The position numbers and the translations under genes were made by a program. Positions 1 through 8,305 of a DNA stretch of 43,312 bases are shown here, in pieces. Location: positions 23,483 to 66,794 of the forward strand of contig JAJXWW010000190.1 of NCBI GenBank assembly GCA_021781415.1. Reading direction: 5' to 3'. Numbering within the stretch: position 1 is the stretch's first letter; each line of letters opens with the position of its first letter. The notes beneath the pieces are model-generated. The model made no database searches. It saw nothing but the letters and a program-made list of their open reading frames with translations, and had not been told where the DNA came from. The DNA is from Planctomycetota bacterium (GTDB lineage Bacteria > Planctomycetota > Planctomycetia > Gemmatales > Gemmataceae).

Positions 1-1
1 G

Positions 2-138
2 CGATCCGAGAAGCCCCTCTCCCCCTGTACTCAGGGGGAGAGGGGTTGGGGTGAGGGGGTGATTTTTTCGAGTATTCTCGCCCCTCACCCCCGACCCCTC
101 TCCCCTGAGTACAGGGGCGAGGGGGGCTTTGCGGATCG
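2..138. repeat. Long imperfect inverted repeat, MITE-like
   Basis: The ends are complementary (cgatccg at 2-8, cggatcg at 132-138). Between them a C-rich then G-rich arm (about 12-58) pairs with the arm at about 85-128. Each arm carries the small palindrome built around gtactc or gagtac that recurs at 2.4 kb and 9.85 kb. It could form one large hairpin. No coding frame here is convincing. The remainder of this gap up to base 282 holds nothing recognisable apart from the ribosome binding site of the next gene. Confidence 0.7.
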
Positions 139-282
139 TCTCTAACTCGGTTGTATGTCCGCAGCCTCGCTTCGCGGCGACACCCGCCGATGCGCCGTCT
201 TGTTGCCGATTAAATACACGCAATATAGAAGATACAACGTAGTTCGCACCCCCTCGCCGCCCGACGTGGAGAGCCGCCGCAC

Positions 283-2367
283 ATGGAAAATCGTCTTCCG
301 CTGCGAATCAGTCTCGGTCTCATCCTCGCCGTCATGCTGGCGTATCTTCCCGTCGTCGGTTGCGATTTCGTCGATTTCGACGACCCCACCTACGTCTTCC
401 ACAATCCTCACGTTTCCACGGGGCTGACGCGCGACAACGTCGTCTGGGCGTGGACGAGTTTTTACGCGGCCAATTGGCATCCGCTAACGTGGATGTCGCA
501 CCAACTCGATTGTCAATTGTTTGGTCTGCGCGCGCGGCAACATCATATCGTCAACGCGATCTGGCACATCGCCAGCACGGTCGGCTTGTACCTGGTGTTG
601 CGGCGCATGACGGGTGAAGACTGGAGGCCCGCTTTGGTGGCGGCATTGTTCGGTCTGCATCCGCTGCACGTCGAATCGGTCGCCTGGGTCTCCGAGCGCA
701 AAGACGTACTCAGCACCTTCTTCGCCATCCTCACCTTGGGGTTGTACGCGCTGTATGCGGCACGGCCCTCGTTGGGGAAATATTGGACGGTCGTGGCTTC
801 GTTCGTCGTGGGGTTGCTCTGCAAACCGATGTTGGTGACGTGGCCTTTCGTCTTGTTGTTGATAGATTATTGGCCGCTGCGCCGCTGCCCTTGGTCGCCG
901 AGTGCGGCGGACCCGGCAGAGGGGGGCGTCGGTTCGTCGGTGCCGCGCTTCGCTCCCGCCGGCTGGGGGCGGCTCGTTCTGGAAAAGCTGCCGCTGCTCC
1001 TGTTGGCGCTCGCTTCCGCCGCCGTCACCGTGTTGGCGCAGAAGCAGGCGATGCGGCCGAGCGAACATCTCTCCGTGGGTTTCCGTCTGGGCAACGCCGT
1101 GGTGTCGTATGCGACCTACCTGCGCAAGACGGTTTGGCCGATGGATCTGGCGGCCTTCTATCAACATCAAGGGCGACTTTTGCCCGTGAAGCCCGTACTC
1201 GTCTCCGCCACGGTCCTGTTGCTTTTGAGTCTCGTCGTCTTTCTCGGTTTCCGCAAACGTCCGGCACTCTTGGTCGGATGGTTGTGGTATCTGGGCACGC
1301 TTGTCCCCGTCATCGGTTTGGTGCAGGTCGGCGTGCAGAGCATGGCCGACCGCTACACTTACATCCCCCTCATCGGCATTTTCGTGGCGGTCGCCTGGAG
1401 CATCCCGTCGCTGCCGGAGAGCGCCCTTGGGCTGCGCCTGGCGACGGGGCTGGTGGCAAGCGTGCTGCTTCTCGCCTGTCTGGCACTGACGTTCCGACAG
1501 ACCATGTTCTGGCGCGAAGACGAACTGCTATGGTTTCATGTGGTGGATGTGGCCGACAGCTCGATCGGCCGCTGCTACTATGGACTCGTCTTCTACAACG
1601 CCGACATGCTCGACGAAGCCGAAAAACAGTTTGAGATCGGCCTGCGCATGTATCCCGAATCGCTGTTCGCCTTGACGATGTTGGGCGACTTTCGACTCGA
1701 TCGGGGAAAGATCGAGGAGGCGCTGGCCTACTATCGAAAAGCGGAGGCTATCGCTCCGAATAATGCCGGCGTCCGCGGTCGATTGGGGCGAGCGTTCGCG
1801 TGCCTGGGACGCAACGAAGAGGCGCACCGGGAGTTCGAGGCGGCGTGCCAAGAAGAGTCGGAAAAGGCGTTCAATATCTACAACTTGGGGGCGATCCTGG
1901 ATCGTTTGGGGGATCGAAGCGGCGCGGAAGAGGCCTATCGAGAAGGACGACGGCTCGATCCCGAGTATCTCGATAAAATCCGCGAGTCGGCAGAGTTGTA
2001 TTGCGGTGGGAAGGTGAAGCGCAAGAACTATCCGCCGATGGCCCTCTTCTTGGCCGAGCAGGCTTGCAATGCCAGCGATCCACCGCGCGTGGAGAGGGTT
2101 CAAACCTTGGCCAAGGCGCTGGCGCTCAACCATCGTCCGTTTGCCGCTCTCGCCGCCGCCCGGCGCGCGTCGGCTCTTGCCAAGACGACCGGGCAAACCG
2201 ATCTGCAATCCGAACTCCGCGAGCAGGTCCGCGCCTACAAATCGCTCGCGTGCCGCCGCGGCGCTCTGGTTCTCTCTGCGCCCGTCGATACCACTCTTCC
2301 CGGCTGCCTCCTTTCGCTGGCCGTTCTACCATCGCCCGAAGATGGCGAGTCGAATCGCCCGCGCTAG
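283..2367 (+). CDS. TMTC-like multipass membrane protein with C-terminal TPR repeats
   Basis: 694 residues. The N-terminal two thirds has many hydrophobic segments and the signature blocks of bacterial TMTC/DUF1736-like proteins: an acidic loop FVDFDDPTYV near residue 30, NWHPLTWMSHQLDCQLFG near 62-79, HPLHVESVAWVSERKDVLS near 125-143 and LLIDYWPL near 190. From about residue 430 there are TPR-like helical pairs (for example AEKQFEIGLRMYPES and ALAYYRKAEAIAPNN). The eukaryotic relatives are protein O-mannosyltransferases, so a GT-C-type transferase in the inner membrane is plausible, but the substrate is unknown. The start ATG follows a GGAGAG with good spacing. The C-terminal 50 residues are Ala/Arg/Pro-rich and poorly conserved in appearance. 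The gene stands alone between two repeat tracts. Confidence 0.85.
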   Translation: MENRLPLRISLGLILAVMLAYLPVVGCDFVDFDDPTYVFHNPHVSTGLTRDNVVWAWTSFYAANWHPLTWMSHQLDCQLFGLRARQHHIVNAIWHIASTVGLYLVLRRMTGEDWRPALVAALFGLHPLHVESVAWVSERKDVLSTFFAILTLGLYALYAARPSLGKYWTVVASFVVGLLCKPMLVTWPFVLLLIDYWPLRRCPWSPSAADPAEGGVGSSVPRFAPAGWGRLVLEKLPLLLLALASAAVTVLAQKQAMRPSEHLSVGFRLGNAVVSYATYLRKTVWPMDLAAFYQHQGRLLPVKPVLVSATVLLLLSLVVFLGFRKRPALLVGWLWYLGTLVPVIGLVQVGVQSMADRYTYIPLIGIFVAVAWSIPSLPESALGLRLATGLVASVLLLACLALTFRQTMFWREDELLWFHVVDVADSSIGRCYYGLVFYNADMLDEAEKQFEIGLRMYPESLFALTMLGDFRLDRGKIEEALAYYRKAEAIAPNNAGVRGRLGRAFACLGRNEEAHREFEAACQEESEKAFNIYNLGAILDRLGDRSGAEEAYREGRRLDPEYLDKIRESAELYCGGKVKRKNYPPMALFLAEQACNASDPPRVERVQTLAKALALNHRPFAALAAARRASALAKTTGQTDLQSELREQVRAYKSLACRRGALVLSAPVDTTLPGCLLSLAVLPSPEDGESNRPR

Positions 2368-2383
2368 AGCCGATCCGAAAAGC

Positions 2384-2593
2384 CCCTCACCCCCTACCCC
2401 TCTCCCCTGAGTACAGGGGAGAGGGGAGCAACTGAAGCTCCTCTCCCCCTGAGTACAGGGGAGAGGGGAGCAACTGAAGCCCCTCTCCCCCTGAGTACAG
2501 GGGAGAGGGGAGCAACTGAAGCCCCTCTCCCCTGAGTACAGGGGAGAGGGGAGCAACTGAAGCCCCTCTCCCCCTGTACTCAGGGGGAGAGCG
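2384..2593. repeat. Tandem array of a 41-42 bp palindrome-containing repeat
   Basis: Four direct copies of a unit with core gagtacaggggagagggg start near 2409, 2451, 2493 and 2534. They are separated by the spacer gagcaactgaag. A fifth, flipped copy (gtactcaggggg) ends the array near 2587. Each unit is itself a hairpin (ccctctcccc / ggggagaggg). The array follows the stop of the TPR membrane protein. The same core occurs at 2-138 and 9848-9881. The rest of the gap to the nth start (2594-2771) includes a second G-rich stretch, ggggttggggtgaggggg, near 2705, matching part of the 2-138 repeat. Confidence 0.85.
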
Positions 2594-2771
2594 ACTGTGT
2601 TGAAAACCGGGGTCTTTCGGTCACCGCTGTTTGCGGAAACCCCGGCTTTTCAACCCATTCGCCTTAGTGTTCTCCCTTCTCAAGTGGCATGGGAGAACAT
2701 ACAAGGGGTTGGGGTGAGGGGGACGCGGTTTGCCTCTGTCGCCCTGGGGCGCGATTTGCTACCATGCCTCG

Positions 2772-3413
2772 ATGAAGTCATCCAACCCTCTGCGCGCGCA
2801 AGCCGGAAGCATCGCCCGAAAACTGGCGAAGCTGTATCCCGATGCCCACTGCGCGCTCGACTACGACACGCCTCTGCAACTGCTGGTGGCCACCATCTTG
2901 TCGGCGCAATGCACCGATGAGCGCGTCAACCGCGTGACGCCGGCGCTGTTCGCGCGCTATCCCGATGCTCGCGCATTCGCCGCGGCGAAACCGAGCGAGT
3001 TGGAGAAGCTGATTCAATCGACGGGATTCTTTCGCAACAAGGCGAAGAACATCCTGGCCTGCTGTCAAAAGCTGGTGGAGCAGCACGACGGCGAGGTGCC
3101 GCGGACCATGGAGGAACTGGTACCGCTGCCCGGCGTGGGTCGCAAGACGGCCAACGTCATTCTGGGCAACGCCTTCGACGTACCCGGCATTCCGGTCGAT
3201 ACGCATGTGGGTCGGCTCAGTCGTCGCATGGGGCTGAGCGAACACGAGGATCCGGTGAAGATCGAACGCGATCTAATGGAGTTGATCCCCCGCAAAGATT
3301 GGACGATGTTCGCCCATCGCATGATTTTCCACGGTCGGCAGGTGTGTCAAGCGCGCAAGCCGCAGTGCGAGACGTGTTCGTTGGCCACTCTCTGCCCGCG
3401 CCGCGGCGTGTAG
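2772..3413 (+). CDS. nth: Endonuclease III, base-excision DNA glycosylase/AP lyase
   Basis: 213 residues from the ATG at 2772, close to the 211 of the E. coli enzyme. It removes oxidised pyrimidines and nicks the abasic site. Visible hallmarks are the helix-hairpin-helix LPGVGRKTANVILGNAF with the catalytic Lys, the downstream VDTHVGR with the catalytic Asp, and a C-terminal Cys-x6-Cys-x2-Cys-x5-Cys cluster (CQARKPQCETCSLATLC) that binds a 4Fe-4S centre. An in-frame ATG lies 14 codons upstream (2730), but the added residues do not look like the family and neither start has a clear Shine-Dalgarno. The gene is monocistronic and followed by two strong hairpins. Confidence 0.93.
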   Translation: MKSSNPLRAQAGSIARKLAKLYPDAHCALDYDTPLQLLVATILSAQCTDERVNRVTPALFARYPDARAFAAAKPSELEKLIQSTGFFRNKAKNILACCQKLVEQHDGEVPRTMEELVPLPGVGRKTANVILGNAFDVPGIPVDTHVGRLSRRMGLSEHEDPVKIERDLMELIPRKDWTMFAHRMIFHGRQVCQARKPQCETCSLATLCPRRGV

Positions 3414-3429
3414 AGCTACGATACGTCAG

Positions 3430-3572
3430 AGCCGGAAGCGTTAGCGACGGCGCGAAACCCGAAACACCGTCGCTAACGCTTCCGGCTCTGACGCTTCCTA
3501 CGTTGCTTCTGAGCCGGAAGCGTCAGCGACGGCGCTAAACCCGAAACACCGTCGCTAACGCTTCCGGCTCCG
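3430..3572. repeat. Two copies of a palindromic dispersed repeat downstream of nth
   Basis: Two near-perfect hairpins, 3430-3488 and 3511-3571. Each has the left arm gagccggaagcgtyagcgac and its complement gtcgctaacgcttccggctc, with a loop containing gaaacccgaaacacc-like sequence. The same family recurs at 40611-40714 and 42170-42228 with a different loop. The position right after nth and before the next start suggests a possible bidirectional transcript end or RNA-stabilising element. There is no T-run, so a classical terminator is not claimed. Confidence 0.85.
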
Positions 3573-3608
3573 ATTGATTGCCATTATTCCTCCGTTGGTA
3601 GAATTGTT

Positions 3609-5027
3609 ATGACTCCCGAAGATTTTCGACGCCACGGACATCGACTCATCGACTGGATCGCCGACTATCGTGAAAGTCTGGCCGAACGACCCGCGATCGC
3701 TCAGACCGCGCCCGGCGACATTAAGGCGGCGCTGCCGACCGCTCCACCCCAAGAGGGCGAGGACTTCGCCGCCGTCTTCCGCGATCTGGAACGAGTGATC
3801 CTGCCGGGGTTGACGCACTGGCAGCATCCGAGCTTTTTCGGCTTTTTTCCCGCCAATGCCGACTTGGCCAGCGTGCTGGGCGATTACCTCAGCACCGGCC
3901 TGGGCGTGCTTGGGCTATCGTGGCAAGCCAGTCCAGCGCTGACCGAACTGGAGGAGGTCGTCGTCGATTGGATGCGTCAACTCGTCGGTCTGTCCGCGGC
4001 GTGGAGCGGCGTAATTGCGGACACGGCCTCGACCAGTACCCTGGTCGCCCTGTTGTGCGCCCGCGAACGAACCACGGGCTACAGTCTGAACGCCGGAGGT
4101 TTGCAAGCGGAGGAACGCCCGCTCCTCGTCTACACTTCCGATCAAAGCCATAGCTCGGTCGAGAAGGCGGCCCTCCTCGCCGGGTTTGGCCGCGCCAACG
4201 TGCGTTCGATCCCCCACGATCGCGCCTATGCCCTGCGTCCGGCGGAGTTGGAGGCGGCCATCGACCGCGATGTCCGCGCCGGCGGGCGACCGTGCGCCAT
4301 CGTGGCCACCAGCGGAACCACCACCTGCACCGCTTTCGATCCGCTCGAACCGCTGGCCGCCATCGCGCGCCAACGCGGTCTTTGGTTGCACGTCGATGCG
4401 GCTATGGCGGGGGCGGCCATGATGCTGCCCGAATGTCGCGGCTTGTGGCACGGCATCGAAGGAGCGGACTCGTTGGTTTTCAACGCCCACAAATGGCCCG
4501 GCGTGGCCTTCGATTGTTCGCTCTACTACCTACGCGATCCGCAACATCTCATTCGCGTGATGTCCACCAATCCGAGTTATCTGCAATCGACGGCGGACGG
4601 CAGCGTCAAGAACCTGCGCGATTGGGGCATCCCTCTGGGTCGGCGTTTCCGCGCGCTCAAACTGTGGTGTCTGCTCCGGGCCGAGGGGGTGAAGAACCTA
4701 CAAGCCCGTCTGCGCCGCGATCTCGCCAACGCTCGGTGGTTGGCCGAGCAAGTGGCCGCCGCGCCGAACTGGCGCGTCGTGGCTCCGGTTCCGCTGCAAA
4801 CGGTGTGCGTCCGCCACGAACCACCGGGACTGCAAGCTGAATCGCTGGATCGGCACACGCTGGCCTGGGTCGAACGCCTCAACCGCTCCGGCGCGGCTTA
4901 TCTCACCCCGGCACTGTTGGACGGTCGTTGGCTGGTCCGCGTTTCGATTGGGGTCGAGTCAACCGAGCGCGAACACGTTGCGGCATTGTGGCAACAGATG
5001 CGACGGGAAGCGGAGCGAGGGGAATAA
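3609..5027 (+). CDS. PLP-dependent group II decarboxylase (aromatic-amino-acid type)
   Basis: 472 residues, the usual size of bacterial aromatic-L-amino-acid or tyrosine decarboxylases. The N-terminal motif GLTHWQHPSFFGFFPAN, the LGDYLSTGLGV segment, the THW/SWQASPA substrate-site blocks, the cofactor region HVDAAMAGAA, and VFNAHKWPGVAFDCS with Lys295 as the predicted Schiff-base lysine all fit the family. The reaction would be decarboxylation of an aromatic or related L-amino acid to an amine in the cytosol. The actual substrate cannot be read from sequence. Usual families have a Pro before the active His-Lys, and here it is Ala. The ATG at 3609 follows a repeat-filled gap. No operon partner is evident, and the next gene starts about 107 bp on. 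Confidence 0.88.
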   Translation: MTPEDFRRHGHRLIDWIADYRESLAERPAIAQTAPGDIKAALPTAPPQEGEDFAAVFRDLERVILPGLTHWQHPSFFGFFPANADLASVLGDYLSTGLGVLGLSWQASPALTELEEVVVDWMRQLVGLSAAWSGVIADTASTSTLVALLCARERTTGYSLNAGGLQAEERPLLVYTSDQSHSSVEKAALLAGFGRANVRSIPHDRAYALRPAELEAAIDRDVRAGGRPCAIVATSGTTTCTAFDPLEPLAAIARQRGLWLHVDAAMAGAAMMLPECRGLWHGIEGADSLVFNAHKWPGVAFDCSLYYLRDPQHLIRVMSTNPSYLQSTADGSVKNLRDWGIPLGRRFRALKLWCLLRAEGVKNLQARLRRDLANARWLAEQVAAAPNWRVVAPVPLQTVCVRHEPPGLQAESLDRHTLAWVERLNRSGAAYLTPALLDGRWLVRVSIGVESTEREHVAALWQQMRREAERGE

Positions 5028-5134
5028 TTCGCTCTGTCGCCGTCGCGGGCTGACGCGGAATCGAGGAGATTCTAAGATAGGAAGAACCGGCATTGCCGCG
5101 CTGTGGACGATTCGGTCACTCGGAGTAACCCGCG

Positions 5135-6139
5135 ATGATGCGCCCGCCATCTTCGGAACTACAAAGGCAACTTGCGGATTTCGACTTTCGCCCGCTGCCC
5201 CTTTTGCGAAACGCTCACATTCAAACGCTGCTCGGCGCTCTGGTTCCCGGTTTGGATTGTCCCGTTCCCGACCGACGCCGCCTCGTTCGTCTGCCCGATG
5301 GCGACGCTTTGGTATTACACAACAATACGCCGTCGGGCTGGAAGCCGGGTGACCCGTTGGCCTTGCTGGTTCACGGCCTGAGCGGCTCCCACGCATCGCC
5401 GCACATTCGCCGCCTGGCCGCTCTGATGTTGACGCGGGGCGTGCGCGTGGTCCGCATGGATCTGCGCGGCGCGGGAGCGGGACTGAGCCTGGCGCGCAAC
5501 GTGTATCATGCGGGACGCTCCAGCGACATCCGCGCCGCCTTGGAAGAGATACACACCTGGAGTCCGTCGTCGCCCTTGTTGTTGGTGGGGTTGTCGTTGG
5601 GCGGTGCGTTGGTGTTGCGCATGGCCGGCGAATCCGCCCACCGTCCTCCTCCCGGCTTGAAGCGCCTCGTCGCCGTGTCGCCCCCCATCGACCTGCCGCG
5701 CTGTTGCGACTTATTGGCCCAGCCGCGCAATCGCATCTATGAAGATAACTTTTGTCGCGATCTCCTCTTCGATGCCCGACAGCGCCAACGCCTCTTTCCC
5801 GACCTGCCGCCCTTACGCTTTCCGCCCGGTCGCTTGACGCTGCGAGCGTTCGACGACTGGTACACCGCCCCGCGCTCCGGCTTTCTGGACGCGATGGATT
5901 ACTACCGCCGCGCCTCGTCCGCTCCGCTCATTCCGAACATCGTCCAATCGGCGTTGATTCTGACGGCGCGCGACGATCCGTTTATCGCCGTCGAGCCGTT
6001 CGAGGCACTGCAAACGCCGTCGAACGTGTTGGTGCGCATCGTCGATCACGGCGGTCATCTGGGCTTTCTCGGCTGGGACGGCGAAGGCGGCTTCCGCTGG
6101 GCCGAACGCCGCATCGTCGATTGGCTTCTGCGGAGGTGA
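5135..6139 (+). CDS. YheT-like alpha/beta hydrolase
   Basis: 334 residues. It opens with the family-specific RPLPLLRNAHIQTLLGAL (about 19-36), followed by LLVHGLSGSHASPHIRRL (oxyanion-loop region), the nucleophile elbow GLSLGG with Ser154, ILTARDDPF with the likely acid near residue 270, and the catalytic His in DHGGHLGFLGW. This is the YheT/ABHD1-3 branch of esterases and acyl hydrolases. The physiological substrate is unknown for most bacterial members. The ATG follows CGGAG at a spacing of nine bases. No signal peptide is visible, so it is predicted cytosolic or membrane-peripheral. It is probably monocistronic, being 107 bp from the decarboxylase and 227 bp from the next gene. Confidence 0.88.
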   Translation: MMRPPSSELQRQLADFDFRPLPLLRNAHIQTLLGALVPGLDCPVPDRRRLVRLPDGDALVLHNNTPSGWKPGDPLALLVHGLSGSHASPHIRRLAALMLTRGVRVVRMDLRGAGAGLSLARNVYHAGRSSDIRAALEEIHTWSPSSPLLLVGLSLGGALVLRMAGESAHRPPPGLKRLVAVSPPIDLPRCCDLLAQPRNRIYEDNFCRDLLFDARQRQRLFPDLPPLRFPPGRLTLRAFDDWYTAPRSGFLDAMDYYRRASSAPLIPNIVQSALILTARDDPFIAVEPFEALQTPSNVLVRIVDHGGHLGFLGWDGEGGFRWAERRIVDWLLRR

Positions 6140-6366
6140 AAAGAACCCGAATCCAGAAACGATCGCATTCATGGCCGCATTGCGAATCCATTCCGTCAGG
6201 GTTAGGATGCTCATTGGGGACTCTTGCCTGGGTGGTTAGGGTCAAACTCCACTCAGGGAAGGCGCTTCCCCTTTACTTGTCAACCCAGTTCGGGGCCGGA
6301 ATCGGCCCGTTTGATACGATGCCTGTTTTTTCAGCTTCGTTGAGGCAGCCTTTTGAAGGAGATTCC

Positions 6367-7764
6367 ATGCAGGCAAGCTCAAGACTTCTTTCGCGGCGGC
6401 AACTCTTGCAGGCGGGCGGCATCGGGGCGCTTGCCATGGCGGCACCTGGCATGGTCGCGGCCAATCTCGATGCCAAGCGCGGTCTGCGCGGTGAGGCAGC
6501 CGAACGCTCCTGCATTTTCATCCTGCTCTGTGGCGGCCCGAGTCATCTTGACACCTGGGACCTCAAGCCAAACGCTCCCAAGGAGATTCGCGGCCCCTAC
6601 AAACCGATCGCCACGACCGTTCCTGGCATGCGCGTCTCCGAGTTGCACGCGCGTCTGCCGGCGCTGGCGAAGCACCTGACGCTGATTCGCTCGATGACGC
6701 ACGTCGGCAACATCAGCAACCACTTCGACGCCATGCACCACCTGTTGAGCGGGCAGGCAGGCGCTCCCGCCGATTCTCCCTACCTCGGCTCGATCGTCTC
6801 GCGGCTGAAGCCAAGCGAACGCAACATCGCGAACTACGTTTGGCTCATCCGCTGCGTTGGCGATCCGGTCTTCTGCGCCCCGAACATCGGCTCGGGCGGC
6901 CACCTTGGCGCACAGTATCAGCCGCTCTTCGTCGGCAACGCCAACAACCATCCCGCCTTGCCGACCTTCCGCCCCCCCGAGGAATTGCAGCCGGCCTTCT
7001 CGTCTGAGCGCCTGGAGGTTCGCCGCCGCCTTCTCAACTCCCTCAACACCACCCGCGGCGGCGACGACGCACGTTCCACGCGCGATTGGGAGAACCTGCA
7101 GCAGCGGGCGCTTGCCCTGGCAAACGGCCAGGGCCGCAATGTTTTCGACGTCACTCGCGAGCCGACCAAGGTCCGCGACCGATACGGCATGCATGCCTTG
7201 GGCCAGAACCTGCTGCTCGCCCGGCGGCTCGTCGAAGCGGGCGTCAACTTCGTTACGGTCAATGGGTGGACAGGCAGCGCTCCCGGCAAGACCGGCGGTG
7301 GTCCGCCCGCGTCGAGTTGGGACATGCACGGCAGCGAGATGGGCATGGGCAACGCCTTCGGAAACGGCTCCTATGGGATGGGGTGGTGCCTGCCGTGTCT
7401 GGACCAGGGGCTGGCCGCGCTCATCGAGGACTTGCGCGACCGCGGTTTGCTCGAACGGACCCTCATTGTGTGCATGGGCGAGTTCGGCCGCACACCAAGG
7501 ATCAATCAGCCGGATCGCATGCCGGGACGCCAGCACTGGCCGAATTGCTGGACCGCGATTCTGGCAGGTGGCGGCACTCGCGGCGGCGGGGTGATCGGCG
7601 AGACCGACCGCATCGGGGCCTTCGTGAAGGATCGCCCAGTGCGCGTGCAGGACTTGGGAGCCACGATCTACCATTCGCTCGGTATCGCCCCGGAGACGCG
7701 CCTGGGCCGAGACGGCTTTACTCGCCCGGTGAGTACTGGCACCCCGCTGCTGGAGTTGTTCTGA
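6367..7764 (+). CDS. DUF1501 family protein, Tat-exported (first copy)
   Basis: 465 residues. The start is the ATG at 6367, placed by AAGGAG at 6356-6361; the frame stays open far upstream, but that part is a shadow of the hydrolase gene. The N-terminus, SRRQLLQAGGIGALAMAAPG, is a twin-arginine signal. DUF1501 hallmarks are ILLCGGPSHLDTWDLKP (about 47-64), RGPYKPIATTVPGMRVSE, SSWDMHGSE, MGEFGRTPRIN and PGRQHWPNCWTA. The family has an alkaline-phosphatase/sulfatase-like fold and is expanded in planctomycetes, where it usually sits beside DUF1549/DUF1553 cytochrome-type genes. No such partner is present here. Its biochemical role is unknown. A second DUF1501 gene follows 541 bp downstream. Confidence 0.9.
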   Translation: MQASSRLLSRRQLLQAGGIGALAMAAPGMVAANLDAKRGLRGEAAERSCIFILLCGGPSHLDTWDLKPNAPKEIRGPYKPIATTVPGMRVSELHARLPALAKHLTLIRSMTHVGNISNHFDAMHHLLSGQAGAPADSPYLGSIVSRLKPSERNIANYVWLIRCVGDPVFCAPNIGSGGHLGAQYQPLFVGNANNHPALPTFRPPEELQPAFSSERLEVRRRLLNSLNTTRGGDDARSTRDWENLQQRALALANGQGRNVFDVTREPTKVRDRYGMHALGQNLLLARRLVEAGVNFVTVNGWTGSAPGKTGGGPPASSWDMHGSEMGMGNAFGNGSYGMGWCLPCLDQGLAALIEDLRDRGLLERTLIVCMGEFGRTPRINQPDRMPGRQHWPNCWTAILAGGGTRGGGVIGETDRIGAFVKDRPVRVQDLGATIYHSLGIAPETRLGRDGFTRPVSTGTPLLELF

Positions 7765-7839
7765 GAATAATGCCAATGAGCCACGGGCGTAGCTGGCCCG
7801 CCATCATCCGGAGTAAGGAATGGGCACCGCACGACACAG

Positions 7840-8247
7840 GTGAACGTCGATGCGAACGATAAGAAAAGCCGTTGCAAGGCTGGTATCATGCGAAGAGCGT
7901 CGCTCGAGCGGATCGAGTGCGTGTGGAGTTTGGGCGGCCGGAGCTGGATTGGCAGGTTCGCCACGGAGTTCACCGGAGTCGGTCGCTGGATCATGCACTC
8001 GATTGTGACGGGTGACCGACGTGCCGTCAGCCTGTGCGCCGGCTGGCTCCAGCAGGGGACAGACTCGGAGCAGCAAAGCCAGGCATTGCGGTAGGCTCTC
8101 CACCGTCTCAGTGGCCGATCCTTCGCCACGGATCGCGAGTGGGTGGGCTGGCACTTCGCAGACGGTGAGATTCAAGAGTATCCGGAGCCGCCGTTCACGA
8201 TCTCATTGAGGGTGAAAACTGTGCTGGCTTCACAAACCTGCGGTTGA
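7840..8247 (+). pseudogene. Possible remnant of a HEAT-repeat-like gene
   Basis: The gap between the two DUF1501 genes is over 500 bp and has no good intact gene. One plus frame runs from about 7840 to an in-frame TAG at 8092-8094, then continues open to 8247. After the stop it reads RLSGRSFATDREWVGWHF, which resembles a recurrent motif of planctomycete HEAT-repeat proteins (L-x-G-x-S-F-x-x-D-x-x-x-W-x-x-W). This is suggestive only. It may be a decayed gene end lost from a larger DUF1501-associated cluster, or chance. Confidence 0.25.
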
Positions 8248-8305
8248 TACAATCCTCTCACCCGCCCGCCTGATGCGTCGTTCACTCACCCGCCGGTATT
8301 TCACC

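Noticed and set aside
2326..2556. Minus-strand reading frame of repeated Ser-Pro-Leu-Pro-Cys-Thr-Gln-Gly-Glu units
   Set aside because: It is translated from the 41-42 bp tandem palindrome array. No ribosome binding site and no non-repeat sequence; a well-known kind of false protein.
5752..6366. N-terminal extension of the first DUF1501 frame
   Set aside because: It overlaps the end of the YheT-like gene in another frame. The twin-arginine signal and AAGGAG place the start at 6367.
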